Positions 51,862-61,821 of a DNA stretch of 64,000 bases are shown here, one piece after another. Position 1 is the first letter of the stretch, and each line of letters begins with the position of its first letter. The notes under the pieces were generated by a model. The model ran no database searches, was not told where the DNA came from, and saw only the letters and a program-made list of their open reading frames with translations. Source of the DNA: Galdieria partita (Eukaryota > Rhodophyta > Bangiophyceae > Galdieriales > Galdieriaceae); contig BQMJ01000006.1 of the NCBI GenBank assembly GCA_025991245.1, forward strand, positions 124,001 to 188,000, given 5' to 3'. The translations under genes and the position numbers were made by a program.

Positions 51862-54116
51862 CTAAATCTGTAAGTTTTCAAAAAAGGAAAGAGGCAAAGT
51901 TTGAGAACAAGTTTCTGCTGTAAGTTCGTATTCATCGATAATAAAACTTTTCCTTTTCTTTCCAAAGCATTTGGAACTGCGAGCAATTTGCTGCTTCCCT
52001 TGAATTCTTTGTTTAGGAGTTGTTTTCTCTTCAACAAGTTTCGAAGCCTCTTGTTCGTTTCTTGAAATACTTTGGTTATTATGGCTTGTCGGGCTCGTTC
52101 CTTGTTCATCTGCTTCCAATCTCGGTTGCAAAGGGAGTGAAGATCTGGCAAGGTAGCCTTGGCTGGCTTCTTGTTCTTTGATGTCATTCGTTTGCAATGT
52201 TTCAGATACACCATCTTCTTGTGCTGAGTGGTTATTCACGTTGTTATGATCAGTAGCTTTTGGAGATTGTTTTTTCGTCAGAATATTCCAGCTTCCTTGT
52301 CTTGGAAGAACTGAAGCTGTGTTTTTGCCCTTATTGCCTTTCGTGAGGACATTAACGTTGGATTTACTGTAAGCAGCTTGTTTTTTGGAACTTTTAGTTC
52401 TGTTCCTATTGAAAGCTTGTTTGCTATTGTTCGAACTTTTCGGAGTTGGAATATTCACTGCCGTTGGAAGCACAGTGGTAGTGTCGTTGTGAGTCGTCTT
52501 GTAGATGCTATCTTGGTTTTCCTGAAAGCTTGTATGCGTTGCTCCAATTCGACGAGTACTTTGTATTTTGAAGACTTTCCAAGTTGAAGATTTGTTGATG
52601 TGCTGCAGTTCATTCGCTTCCGACTCAGTAGAGAATAAGTTTGCATCCATTTGAGGAGGTATGGAGACTGTTGTAGTGTTACATAGTTTATCGATACTTA
52701 ACGCGCAACAGTTGGGTTGAAGGGATTCCGTATGACTCCATTTGATGAGTCGGAAGTTGTATGTTGTTTCATTCGAATTTGTCTGTTCTTGAGTTATTCT
52801 TTTCCCGTTTCCGTTCTCCATCACCATTTTGTCACCAATTGTTTGCAGTTGAAGTCCGATGTGTTTCAAGTTCTCAAGTAGTTTTATGTTTTCTTGATTC
52901 GTACTAGTTCCCTTGTCCATCATCTGTGCAATTCCCTTGATTTGATCTTGAATTTCTTGTTTCATTCCTTGGAGCCATTGTTTCCATTCTTCATGTCTCT
53001 GCGTGGTCGTATTATTCTCAATGAGATGTAGTTCCTTGTTCAGCAGATGAATTTCATTTCGTATTTCTGCCAACTTTTCACTTAGTTGGTTATTGCTATT
53101 CAGTACATCTCTCTGCAGCCTTTCATCCCGACGTCGTTGTTCCTGTAATATCGAATTCAAACTGTGTTCGCTGACGATTACGTTTGTATGTACCTTATTG
53201 TTTCTTCCACGAAGGACTTTTAGTTTCACTTGAATACGTTCATTTGTTGCCTGATTTTTGTTAACGCCTTACTGTTGGTTACGCTTATAAAATGTAGACC
53301 TACTTCGATATCCTCCAGTTTGTTGTAACCTTTTACCATTTTCTGCATCTTCTACAAAGCATAATTCAGCTATCAAGTGTTCCTTTTCACAGACTACCTA
53401 CTTGTTCTGTTTCATTCATTGCCTCTATGCACCATTTTGTTGTCGATAAGAGAGCTTGTTTATACCTTTGACGAAGGTAACGTTGTCCATCACATTGATT
53501 GCTATTGATTATACCTTGTTGCTTGTTCTCTATAATATTCCAGTTCTTCAGAGGTCCTGCTTGAAGAGACATCCATACCGGCAACCTATATGATGATGAT
53601 GAGAACACTGAATACAAACCAAGTGGACAGCTTTCACCCATTGTTTATATTCGAATAGTTCATTTTGACAACAATGACGCAACTGCATTTCTTGCATCCA
53701 ATATGCTCTCAACTTGTTCATCTCTCCAAGCAACTTGGAAACAATTTCTTTTGTATATTCTGCATCGACTAGGAATTGGGAAAAGCTCTTTTCTCAGTCA
53801 GGCAGTGAAACATTTTGCATACCTGAGTTCTCTTTTCCTCGACATGAATGAGACCCTTGCCATTTCCTGTCAGATAAGCAATTCTGTTTGATATCTTCAG
53901 CTTCGTTTGCAACTAAATATATGGCATTTCAATGCTCATCGTCGTCATCCTAGCAGATGTTTTACCTTTTTGTAGTCTATTTCGTAGATGTTCCTCTGAC
54001 TGAAAGAGAGAGTTGAGTCTTTTGTGTATTTCCTTCATTTGCTCCTTGTAACATTCCATATCTGTTTGTAATGTACTCTTTTCTTGAGGAGACGATTCCC
54101 TATCATCACGTTCCAT
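51862..54116 (-). CDS. Coiled-coil protein of unknown function
   Basis: Seven or so exons from ATG 54116 (MERDDRESSPQEKSTLQTDM) with a last exon of 1.36 kb ending TAG at 51862-51864. The first two thirds are coiled coil: CYKEQMKEIHKRLNSLFQSE, VDAEYTKEIVSKLLGEMNKL, NSILQEQRRRDERLQRDVLN, EIRNEIHLLNKELHLIENNT. The last third (from about residue 400) is low-complexity, rich in Asn, Gln, Ser, Lys and Thr, with basic patches. No catalytic domain is visible. A structural role (cytoskeleton, centrosome-like or nuclear) is plausible but not shown. A second in-frame Met at 54194 is possible for the start. Joins are phase-consistent: LQK|VANEAED, GKENS|VDAEY, YKQW|VAGMD-like region. Confidence 0.62.
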
Positions 54117-54248
54117 GTAAAAACTCCAATATACATTTCCAACTTGCCAAGTGCTGAATACCGAGTAGAAATGGCGCCAAATATTTTTTTTCATATAGAA
54201 AAATGCAGGTTGAGGGAAATGGATCTATTGAATATTATTCAATTGACT

Positions 54249-55276
54249 TTATTGTCTAGTTACCGTATCAAGAGCACGTTTTCCGAGTTCACAGGCACCA
54301 ATCATTCCAATCCGATCACCAAACGCTGAACTAACGATGTATTCATCGATGTGATATTTTAACTTGTTCACATCCAAGTAACCGTTGACAATCTGTTGAA
54401 AATGTTCTCTTACAAGCGGTATCAAACACTTTCTTTTGGGAACCCCACCTCCGATAATGATCAACTCTGGAGAAAGTAAATAAGTGATGTTCGCACAAAG
54501 TTGCGCAATATAGTTCGCAGCGATGCTCCAAATAGCATCATCATCCGACAACTTTGCCAAATCTGTCGGCATGATATGTTTTCGTGCAGCAAGTGCTTGT
54601 GCATTTACCAATCCTTCTACACAAGCTCCGTGGAATTCACAAGAACCTTGATAGTCATCGTTGGCGAGTTTTGCTACCATCACATGGCCTCCTTCTGTAT
54701 GCATGAGTCCGTGAATGGGTTCTCTATTGGCAACAACTCCTACCCCCACTCCGGTGCCGATGGTTATATAACTGCTTGAATTAGCATAACTGGAACCAGG
54801 GTCAGAAACAATCATTTCAGACGAAAGCATCTACGAACCTGTGAGGACCATAAGTAATTTCTGCCAAAGCTGGTGCGTTGACGTCGGTATCGAAACCGAT
54901 AGGTATGGAGAGGTCGACAAAAGCACCAACGACGTCGACATAACGCCATTGTGTCTTTGGAGTTGAAGTAATGTATCCATATCTATACACACACACATAC
55001 CACTGAGTTCCAATCTTTGAAAAACAATTTCCAAAGATCTTACGTTTTACTGTTACGATTCAGATCCACCGGACCGAAACAGGCTATTCCCAAAGCGTCA
55101 AAGGGTCCTTGTTCGATTAGCCAAGCTTTCAGTTTTCCGAGAGTTTCTTCGGGAGTCGTTGTCGGAACACGATAGTCCTTAATGATATTAGTAGGTTGAC
55201 CTTTACAAAAGGAAGCTACGCAAGAAGTTCCTCCCAGTTCTAAACCTGCTAGTCGAATGTCTCTTGTTGCATCCAT
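54249..55276 (-). CDS. ROK-family fructokinase, bacterial type
   Basis: Three exons split by two small introns (donor at AAAAC|GTAAGA, second donor GTTCGT). Begins MDATRDIRLAGLELGGTSCV, with the ROK nucleotide site in LELGGT. Then IACFGPVDLNRNSKT, YGYITSTPKTQWRYVDVVG and IGFDTDVNAPALAEITYG, a run characteristic of bacterial fructokinases of the Bacillus YdhR/GmuE type. The catalytic Asp lies in GFDTDVNA; the zinc motif HTEGGH.. GSCEFHGACVEGL is nearly complete; SYITIGTGVGVG and ELIIIGGGVP complete the fold. Phosphorylates fructose with ATP. Eukaryotic fructokinases are usually of the PfkB fold, so a bacterial origin by transfer is inferred, with introns gained since. Confidence 0.88.
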
Positions 55277-55337
55277 TCACGAGTTAAAGGAGATTCTCTC
55301 TGGAGTTTATCATAAAAATGGACAAGTGGAAGCTTTT

Positions 55338-56603
55338 CTAAAAAGTTTCTACAGAAGCTTCCCTTTCATATATACACATATAAATACTTCCACTTAATAG
55401 AATGGATAACTCATCCATCCATTCCACTTGAGTATCATTCACAACGTACCAATGTTTCGATACCAAAGGATATCTGTCGACAATAGTATACAATCCATCA
55501 AGTTTGCCATCTGAAACACACACGGCTGATGTGTAATGACCATATAAGCTCGTTCCATGATGTCTCACTACCGCCTTCAACTGATACATACTTGATTTCT
55601 TCCTCTCGTAACCAGTTTGTTTGTTCAATAATGAACAAAGATTCCAATCATTGCTATGAAACACCTCTTCATTCAACTCCCTTGGAAGTAGCAGTGGTCG
55701 ATCTGTTTTCATCATTCTTTTTCGTTTTTGGTTCCAATAATTCCGCTCCACATGAATACATAATACACTAGGCAATCTTACGATTTGATGATATCGATAC
55801 AGAAATGGATAATGGCATTGCTGGCATGACATTTCCAATTGTTCTGGTCGTTTCAATGAAGACTCTAAACACTCGAACAATGTTGCAAAGCTGTTATCCA
55901 CTTGACTAGTCATAGATACCCGAATAGTACGAATAGGTTCAAGTCTTATGGATTGGCAATGTCCACAATGAACACAAGTCGTCTTCTGTAATTCCATTCC
56001 AAACAATGGCGACCAAGAGTCAAAAAAACAACTATTCACAACATTCTCGTTGGATAACAAACGATAAAACTTGGCAGGACTTAAGCAGTTTTCAATAAAC
56101 TGACACAACTTGCTCCAAGTCTCCTCTGCATCTTGAGGGAGCAACACATTGTATCCTTCTTGAACCAGCACACTGGCTATACGGGTTGGACGAAATACTT
56201 TCAATCTAACCTAAAACAAATGAATTCATTTGACAAACAAAAGCAAGACACGCTCCTCTCACCAAATGTCCATCCATCCATCTTTGCCCACTTACCAGTC
56301 GCAAAGTGTTTATCAAGTCTTCAAGACGGTTATCCAAACTTTGAAAACGATGACGCAACAAATACTTTTTCAGTACAACTGACGAAGACATTGCCTGAGT
56401 TCAAGTTGTTCGAAAGCATGAACAAAGTAGGAATAACATACTACCAAGACAGCCGAGAGATGACAAGAGTTTCCAAAGTTTTCTACACCTATTGGAATGG
56501 AAGATACCACAGGAACCGTATCAAGGCTAAGAATGGGGTCATAATATGCTTTGTTACTAGTTGTTGAGTGGCTAATCGACACACACGTTTGGCTTCGTGA
56601 CAT
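55338..56603 (-). CDS. Ubiquitin-specific protease (C19), USP-type
   Basis: Three exons from ATG 56603. Cys box PIGVENFGNSCHLSAVL, with the usual GNTCFxNS reading GNSCHLSA; the active Cys and the oxyanion Asn (in ENFGN) are kept. A zinc-ribbon follows (CVHCGHC..CQQC), then LPSVLCIHVERNYWN, His box YQLKAVVRHHG..LYGHYTSAVC and WYVVNDTQV with the triad Asp/Asn. It is short (about 375 aa) with no extra domains, similar in size to the catalytic core of USP30-like or UBP fungal enzymes. It removes ubiquitin from proteins; target unknown. The start is 12 bp from the stop of the next gene upstream in the minus direction, so the true transcription start must lie inside that gene's 3' UTR. Confidence 0.82.
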
Positions 56604-56615
56604 ATAACGCAATAT

Positions 56616-57958
56616 TTATTTTTTTTGAGCGATGAGAGCCAAATGTCCTCTTTTGGACAATCCTCGTTGCATATCCATCAACTGCAATCCCGAATCTTCT
56701 AACAGCTGTTTCCAACAAGGCGCTACTTGATAGAAATATTCCTCTAGATAAGGTTCTGTACTTCTCATCAAGGTAAACAATACCTAAGCCTGTCCATCAT
56801 AGAATATCAGCTTTGATAAACTCTTATTCTTACCGGCATTTGACGAAGTTTCCAATTCCCTTCCCAACTAGGATCCATTTCAAAGATGGCGAGATATCCA
56901 TTCTTTCTCAATATGCGATAGGCTTCACAAAAGACATCTCGAGTTGCTCTATATGGAAGCTCATGAATGAACAAACACAACTACAAAATTCTATTCAACT
57001 ATTGTTCTAAGACTTTATCAACTTACTGAAACCAAATCGAAACTTTGGTCCTTCATTTGAGTCGATTCTGCTAAACAATGTAAGAAATCGATATCAGATG
57101 ACGAAAAGCGCTGTTTTGCAACAGCTATCTATATGGCAATGTTATTCCAATCTATCTCATGCATACTCACCTCACCATATAAGGTGAAAGGTCAATTCCT
57201 GTTACTTTTGCATATGGAAATAATTGCTGCAAATCCATACTACTTGTTCCTGTTCCACAACCGACATCCAATATGTTGTGCATCTGACTTGCTGGCAAAT
57301 GTTGTGAAAGAAAGGTTGAATATTTGCCTCGAAATATTTGCTCTCCCAGAATGCCCGCTTCTTCAAAGTTTCTAGCTCCAACTGCTTTAGAAGCTAAATG
57401 CTGTTCCTGAACGATGCATTCACTAATAGTTTCCAACTATGATAGAGAATCACCTTACAAAAGCAGCTTCCCAACAGAGGTTCCCTGCAGGATATCCATG
57501 AAAACTGACACCACCTTTGTAAAAACTTTTTCGAGTGCTATAATAATCTGGCAAATACACATTTTCGTTGCATACTTGTTTCAAGAGTTCCTCCCTAACC
57601 TGACAGTTAACAGTATATTCGATTCCATCCAATACACTAACCAATCGGTTCGTGATCCAACCAGTTTTCTTACTTCTTCTCTCCACTGGATGCCTAGACT
57701 CTCTGCAGTATTTGTCATGAGCTGTCTTGCACCCAACCATAATGGCACAATGAGTGGAGTTTCTACTAACCAGTTTGCCAGTTTCTCAACCATCGACTTT
57801 TTATTGACTACAGTAACCATATGGTCGTCTGTGATGTGCTTACAATGCAAAAATGTTTTGTTAAGCAACCATTTTCGAACACTCACACACTGTTTTGAAT
57901 AGCAAAGGCGCCTTATTTGGAGCCAATCACCAGATACAAATGCACCACAAGTGTCCAT
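56616..57958 (-). CDS. SAM-dependent methyltransferase, cyanobacterial-looking
   Basis: Several exons. From ATG 57958 an N-terminal region of about 150 residues (VNKKSMVEKLANWLVETPLI.., EVRKLVGSRTDWLVYWMES..) leads into YYSTRKSFYKGGVSFHGYP, then METISECIVQEQHLASKAVG, and a Rossmann methyltransferase: NILDVGCGTGTSSMDLQQLF (motif I), VTGIDLSPYMV (Asp of motif II), FDLVS|LCLFIHELPYRA (motif IV), RILRKNGYLAIFEMDPSW (motif VI). The tail ends HLALIAQKK. Motif I is perfect, so catalysis is likely. Plant and cyanobacterial proteins with the same N-terminal extension are plastid methyltransferases of unknown substrate. The exact N-terminus is uncertain. Confidence 0.8.
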
Positions 57959-58082
57959 GCAATAGAATCTCCCAACTTGACACTTTTTAAGGATTGTCAA
58001 CTAAACATTGGGTGACTTTTCAAAGTTTATTCATGTACTCTATAATGTCACACAAGTCTTTACTAGAAATATTGAAATACAA

Positions 58083-58790
58083 TTAGAAGAACATGACTTG
58101 TTTGTCAGACAAAGGTAAAACTCTTTCCTCCTTCTCCTCACTTTTACTAGTAATATCCTGATAGCCATGCATCGTCTCTTCCAAGATTCTATCATATTCT
58201 GCACGAGTCGTAGGGTCACGTAAAATATGATAGGCAGTCAACAATTCACACACCCAATCTCTCATATGACTATTCCATCTATACAACTCATTGACGTCTG
58301 GATGTATTCGAATGATTTTCCTTCTAAAAGCCTTTTTAATCTGTTCCAAGCTTGCAGTTCTCGGCACATTCAATACAGCATACCAGTTGTTGCTTTTATG
58401 TTTTGTTTCCTTTTCTTTCTGTTGCCTATTTTGTCTCGTCCAACTATAAGGTCCTCCAGGGCCTCTCCAATCATATACTGAACCATGGTGTATCCAAGCT
58501 TCCGCATCTTTCCACCTATTTCCAGCAAAAAAAGGTGAACCCCAAATACCACTCGCTCCAAAATATCTTTGACAAGCAAGATGAACAGAAGAAATACTTG
58601 TTTCACTGGTATTCTCCACACCATTGTTGTGTTGTCCATTCACTTTGGGGAGAAGTGATTGTTTGTTATTTGTACAAGAGTGTAACCTTCTAGCTGAACG
58701 AATGACTTGCTTTCTAAAGTTATCACGTGCTCTCTTTTCATTTCTTCTTTGATTCAATATGTTGGGAATGAACAACACTCTGCATAACAT
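58083..58790 (-). CDS. J-domain co-chaperone (DnaJ-like), probably organellar
   Basis: Single exon, 235 aa from ATG 58790. The first 65 residues carry many Arg and Asn (NQRRNEKRARDNFRKQVIRS) like an organelle presequence. The J domain is at residues 140-210: NWYAVLNVPRTASLEQIKKA.., KIIRIHPDVNELYRW with the HPD triplet, WVCELLTAYHILRDPTTRAEY. A short charged tail follows. It recruits and stimulates an Hsp70. The J domain has a small insertion (NELYRWNSHMRDWV) in the loop after HPD, similar to ferredoxin-less plastid DnaJC proteins. Head-to-head with the zinc-finger gene, only 55 bp apart. Confidence 0.88.
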   Translation of the reverse strand: MLCRVLFIPNILNQRRNEKRARDNFRKQVIRSARRLHSCTNNKQSLLPKVNGQHNNGVENTSETSISSVHLACQRYFGASGIWGSPFFAGNRWKDAEAWIHHGSVYDWRGPGGPYSWTRQNRQQKEKETKHKSNNWYAVLNVPRTASLEQIKKAFRRKIIRIHPDVNELYRWNSHMRDWVCELLTAYHILRDPTTRAEYDRILEETMHGYQDITSKSEEKEERVLPLSDKQVMFF

Positions 58791-58845
58791 TTGAAGCAAA
58801 TGGCCAAAACAGGTATGGAATGACTATTCATTGGATGTGGCAGCG

Positions 58846-59449
58846 ATGATCAAACGCTTGTGTTGGAATGTGGTAAACCAAGATGATGCTTCAGATAGTG
58901 AAGACGAGGAACTAGTTATACGAAAACTGAGTGAGAATTACAAGGCTGAAAACTTATCGAGTCTTGGTCAAACCTATGATGATTACTTCATCCCTCCAAG
59001 TGACCCACAACCCAATAGGAAGCCTAAGAAGGCATCGACAGTGATCAAACGTGGACACCATTCCAGTTGGAGAGAAAAGGAAAACAAGGGAAACTGTTCC
59101 ACCGAAGAATATTCACAAGAGCGGACGAGTGTTGATTCTTACTTGTACTTGAAGAACACTACAAAAGGTACACTTGAAGAACAAGGAATCGTATTTAAAG
59201 AAAAGAAAAGAAAACGATTGTCGAGTGGAGACGATGAGGAAATAGATAGTCAACCTAGTAGAGTTCGAACTTGTCGTCTCTGTAAGGATAAACTATTGCT
59301 CAATGATACAGATGTACAACAACACATTATGTCCAAGGTAAGTATTTTATCCATTGTCACTTCCTACTAGTAGACAACCTATATAATATTCCATATAGAA
59401 ACATAGAAAAGCATTTTCTAGATACAGTACTATGGAAGCCAACTTATGA
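58846..59449 (+). CDS. Small C2H2 zinc-finger protein
   Basis: Two exons with a 58-nt intron (GTAAGT..ATAG) after IMSK, about 180 aa. The body is charged and disordered (DDASDSEDEELVIRKLSENY). Near the C-terminus, CRLCKDKLLLNDTDVQQHIM and SK|KHRKAF form a U1/matrin-type C2H2 finger (CxxC..HxxxxxxH). Such fingers bind structured RNA or act in nucleolar and spliceosomal complexes. The short tail ends RYSTMEANL. The start is not settled: a further leader exon (MAKTA.. via a 31-nt intron at 58815) would also give an in-frame start at 58802. Confidence 0.65.
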
Positions 59450-59518
59450 CATTGCTTTGATAAAACTTGGATCATTGAGAGTAGCCCACTTGGTTTTCTC
59501 ATTCAAAAGGGGAGTCTT

Positions 59519-60234
59519 ATGACAAGTCAACAAGACAAGCCAATAGGGACCATTAGTGCCTTACAACATACTTCACCAAGTAACCCTGTAAGCGTTATTA
59601 TAGTCTTATAAGAGAAACATGTAAAGTTGTTGAAAGGTTGTTTTCTTTGATGTGAGTATAGCGGACCATCCTGTGGGTAGAATAAAGATGGAACTTTTTG
59701 CGGATATTGTTCCCAAAACAGCGGAGAACTTTAGACAATTTTGTACTGGTGAATATAGAAGGGAAGGTATTCCAGTTGGTTATAAGGGTTGCAGTTTTCA
59801 TCGAGTTATAAAGGACTATATCATTCAAGGAGGTGATTTTGTGAATGGTGATGGAACAGGTTCCCTTAGTATCTACGGGTTATAGTAAGAAAGTGAAATT
59901 GTGATTATTTGTACTAACTATAGTTTAGTTTTCCAGACGAGAACTTTATTTTGAGTCATTCAGGTCCAGGAGTCTTATCTATGGCCAATACGGGTCCAAA
60001 TACCAACGGCAATCAATTTTTTATTACTTGTACGGTATGAAGAAGAATATCTATCATTGAGAATAGGTTTCCAAACTCTCCTTCTAGTCTTGTGAATGGT
60101 TGGATGGTACTCATGTCGTATTTGGCAAGGTAGTAGATGGTTTACTTACGGTGCGAAAGATAGAGAATGTTTCCACTGGAGCCAATAACAAGCCACTTTT
60201 ACCGGTAGTTATAACGCAGTGTGGAGAATTGTAG
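59519..60234 (+). CDS. PPIH: Cyclophilin H (PPIH), spliceosomal prolyl isomerase
   Basis: Four exons, about 185 aa: [20 protein letters not shown].., then [96 protein letters not shown] and [10 protein letters not shown]. The [10 protein letters not shown] start and the [17 protein letters not shown] insertion identify CypH (human FCTGEFRKDGVPIGYKG). Catalytic HR..QGG, QFF and WLDGxH are intact. CypH binds Prp4/Prp3 in the U4/U6.U5 snRNP. With SLU7 this window holds two spliceosome components. Confidence 0.95.
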
Positions 60235-60365
60235 AACAGTGTCGTTCATATCTTTATAAAGACACATATGATTGTTGAATGTCAACAAAGAATAAAATGG
60301 ATAGGGACCGTCACATCCTCATTCCTTTTTTTGGGGGGATTGCCAAACGATTTTCCGTTTCCTTC

Positions 60366-60735
60366 ATGTCTACAAACAACTACAGCTCCAGTTCTTTATC
60401 CAATGAAGAACTGATGGAACGATTTCAACGTCAGATGCAGTTGCAGTATTCTCAGAATGTCTTGGAAACAGTTACAGATAAAGTAAGACATATCTTCTGA
60501 TGACACGGTGGATACTTTACTTGGTTGATTAGTGTTTTAACAAGTGTATTGCCAGTCCCTCTTCCACATTGAGCACAAACGAAAAAGAGTGTTTACAAAG
60601 GTAGTAGTATTATCTTTATAGCTTTCATAGTTGATATAACGCACCATAATGGATGGTGCTGGAGTTAGGTGCATGGATCGTTTTGTTGAAGCTATGAACC
60701 TCGTAGGAAAAACATTGGCAGAAAAGAATAGTTAG
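60366..60735 (+). CDS. TIM13: Mitochondrial import chaperone Tim13
   Basis: Three exons, 60366-60482, 60533-60600 and 60670-60735 approximately, with introns of 50 and 69 nt. Reads MSTNNYSSSSLSNEELMERF, LETVTDK|CFNKCIASPSSTLSTNEKE, CLQR|CMDRFVEAMNLVGKTL. The twin CX3C motif (CFNKC .. CLQRC) and the following DRF define the small TIM family, and LETVTDKCFNKC favours Tim13. Partner to Tim8 in the intermembrane space, where it escorts hydrophobic precursors. Start at 60366 gives the usual size of about 83 aa; the frame is open upstream to another ATG at 60279, which would add 29 unusual residues. Confidence 0.92.
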
Positions 60736-60971
60736 TAAAACTATTCCTTTGCAGGTCTTGTGAACATATTTCAGTTTTCTATAAAAGACATCCATTCCTT
60801 ATCAAACGCACCTTCCAATCCACTCTTCTGGAATTCCTTCGTCGTATTCCTATCGGTTGATTTTCCATTTGAAGTGGAACAACGGCATTCTTCTGGAGGA
60901 CGATTTGCGTTTGGCCAACGTTTTGAGTTCTACGAAGACTTGAATACGGTGCTTTCTTTGGAAACAGGAAA

Positions 60972-61740
60972 ATGGTCAATTTGTTGTATACTGACGAGGG
61001 AAGAAACCTGTTGAAAGGGTACCAACTCATATTATATGTGACTATGTTGGGTAAGAAGACAATTGGTCAGCTCTCTCTCTCGTGCTCAACGTATTTTAGC
61101 GTTTTCGGCCACTATTTTGGGTCTTATGGGTAATCCTATGTTCAACTTGTATCTCATTGCAAATACATATAAACATCCCGATCCTGCGCAGCCTTTTGTA
61201 CCGCTTGACAAAGTGACAAACGTCACTTTCTATGAGTCCATCTCCTTCTGTGCTTGGGGTGTTACAGGAGACCGAATTCGTGGCATGCATTCTACTTGTA
61301 GATGGGTTGTTGCTTTGGCTTCTGTTGGTTTATTCTTTCAGTTTATTACACTCATATTCCATCTTATTTCACAATTGGCAAAGATACCATTTGATTGGGC
61401 TGTAGAGGCAATTGTTAACTTTTTCATGATGTGGTGGTGGTAAGCAAAGATTATATTTGTAGCCTTTTGAGTACTGAATATTATAAGGTTTGCTGGAGCT
61501 CTAAGTGTGATGATATCCAAACCTACTGCACACTTTCAAAGACGTTATGACTTTGGTTTGGAAGTGAGTACTATTGCCGCATTTACTTGGATGAACTTTG
61601 GATTTCATTTTATTGAAATTTACTTGTCTATTCTGACGAAATACGTTGGAAAGCGCAAGTTGATTCATACAGAAGAAGATGAAGAAGCTGATTATGAAGG
61701 TTCTGATGCGCATTCTACCAAGTCTCCAAAGAGTGCATAA
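60972..61740 (+). CDS. Four-transmembrane protein, unknown (MARVEL-like topology)
   Basis: Exons: a leader from ATG 60972 (MVNLLYTDEGRNLLKG), a 52-nt intron (GTACCA donor), then SLSRAQRILAFSATILGL.., and a second intron in FMMWWW|FAGAL. Four hydrophobic spans: ILAFSATILGLMGNPMFNLY, WVVALASVGLFFQFITLIFH, AIVNFFMMWWWFAGALSVMI, IAAFTWMNFGFHFIEIYLSI. Between spans 1 and 2 lies a loop with ICxxWG-like SFCAWGVTGDRIRG. The acidic C-terminal tail (EEDEEADYEGSDAHSTKSPK) is cytosolic by charge. The topology is like MARVEL or claudin-type proteins but no family motif is certain. The leader exon is provisional: without it no ATG precedes the open frame at 61063. Confidence 0.6.
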
Positions 61741-61821
61741 GTCATTTGTGGTTTTCTTACTTGTGTTTGTTGCATAATAAATGAGCCGATTTTGTGCAAG
61801 TTATGGGGAATTGTGTTTACG

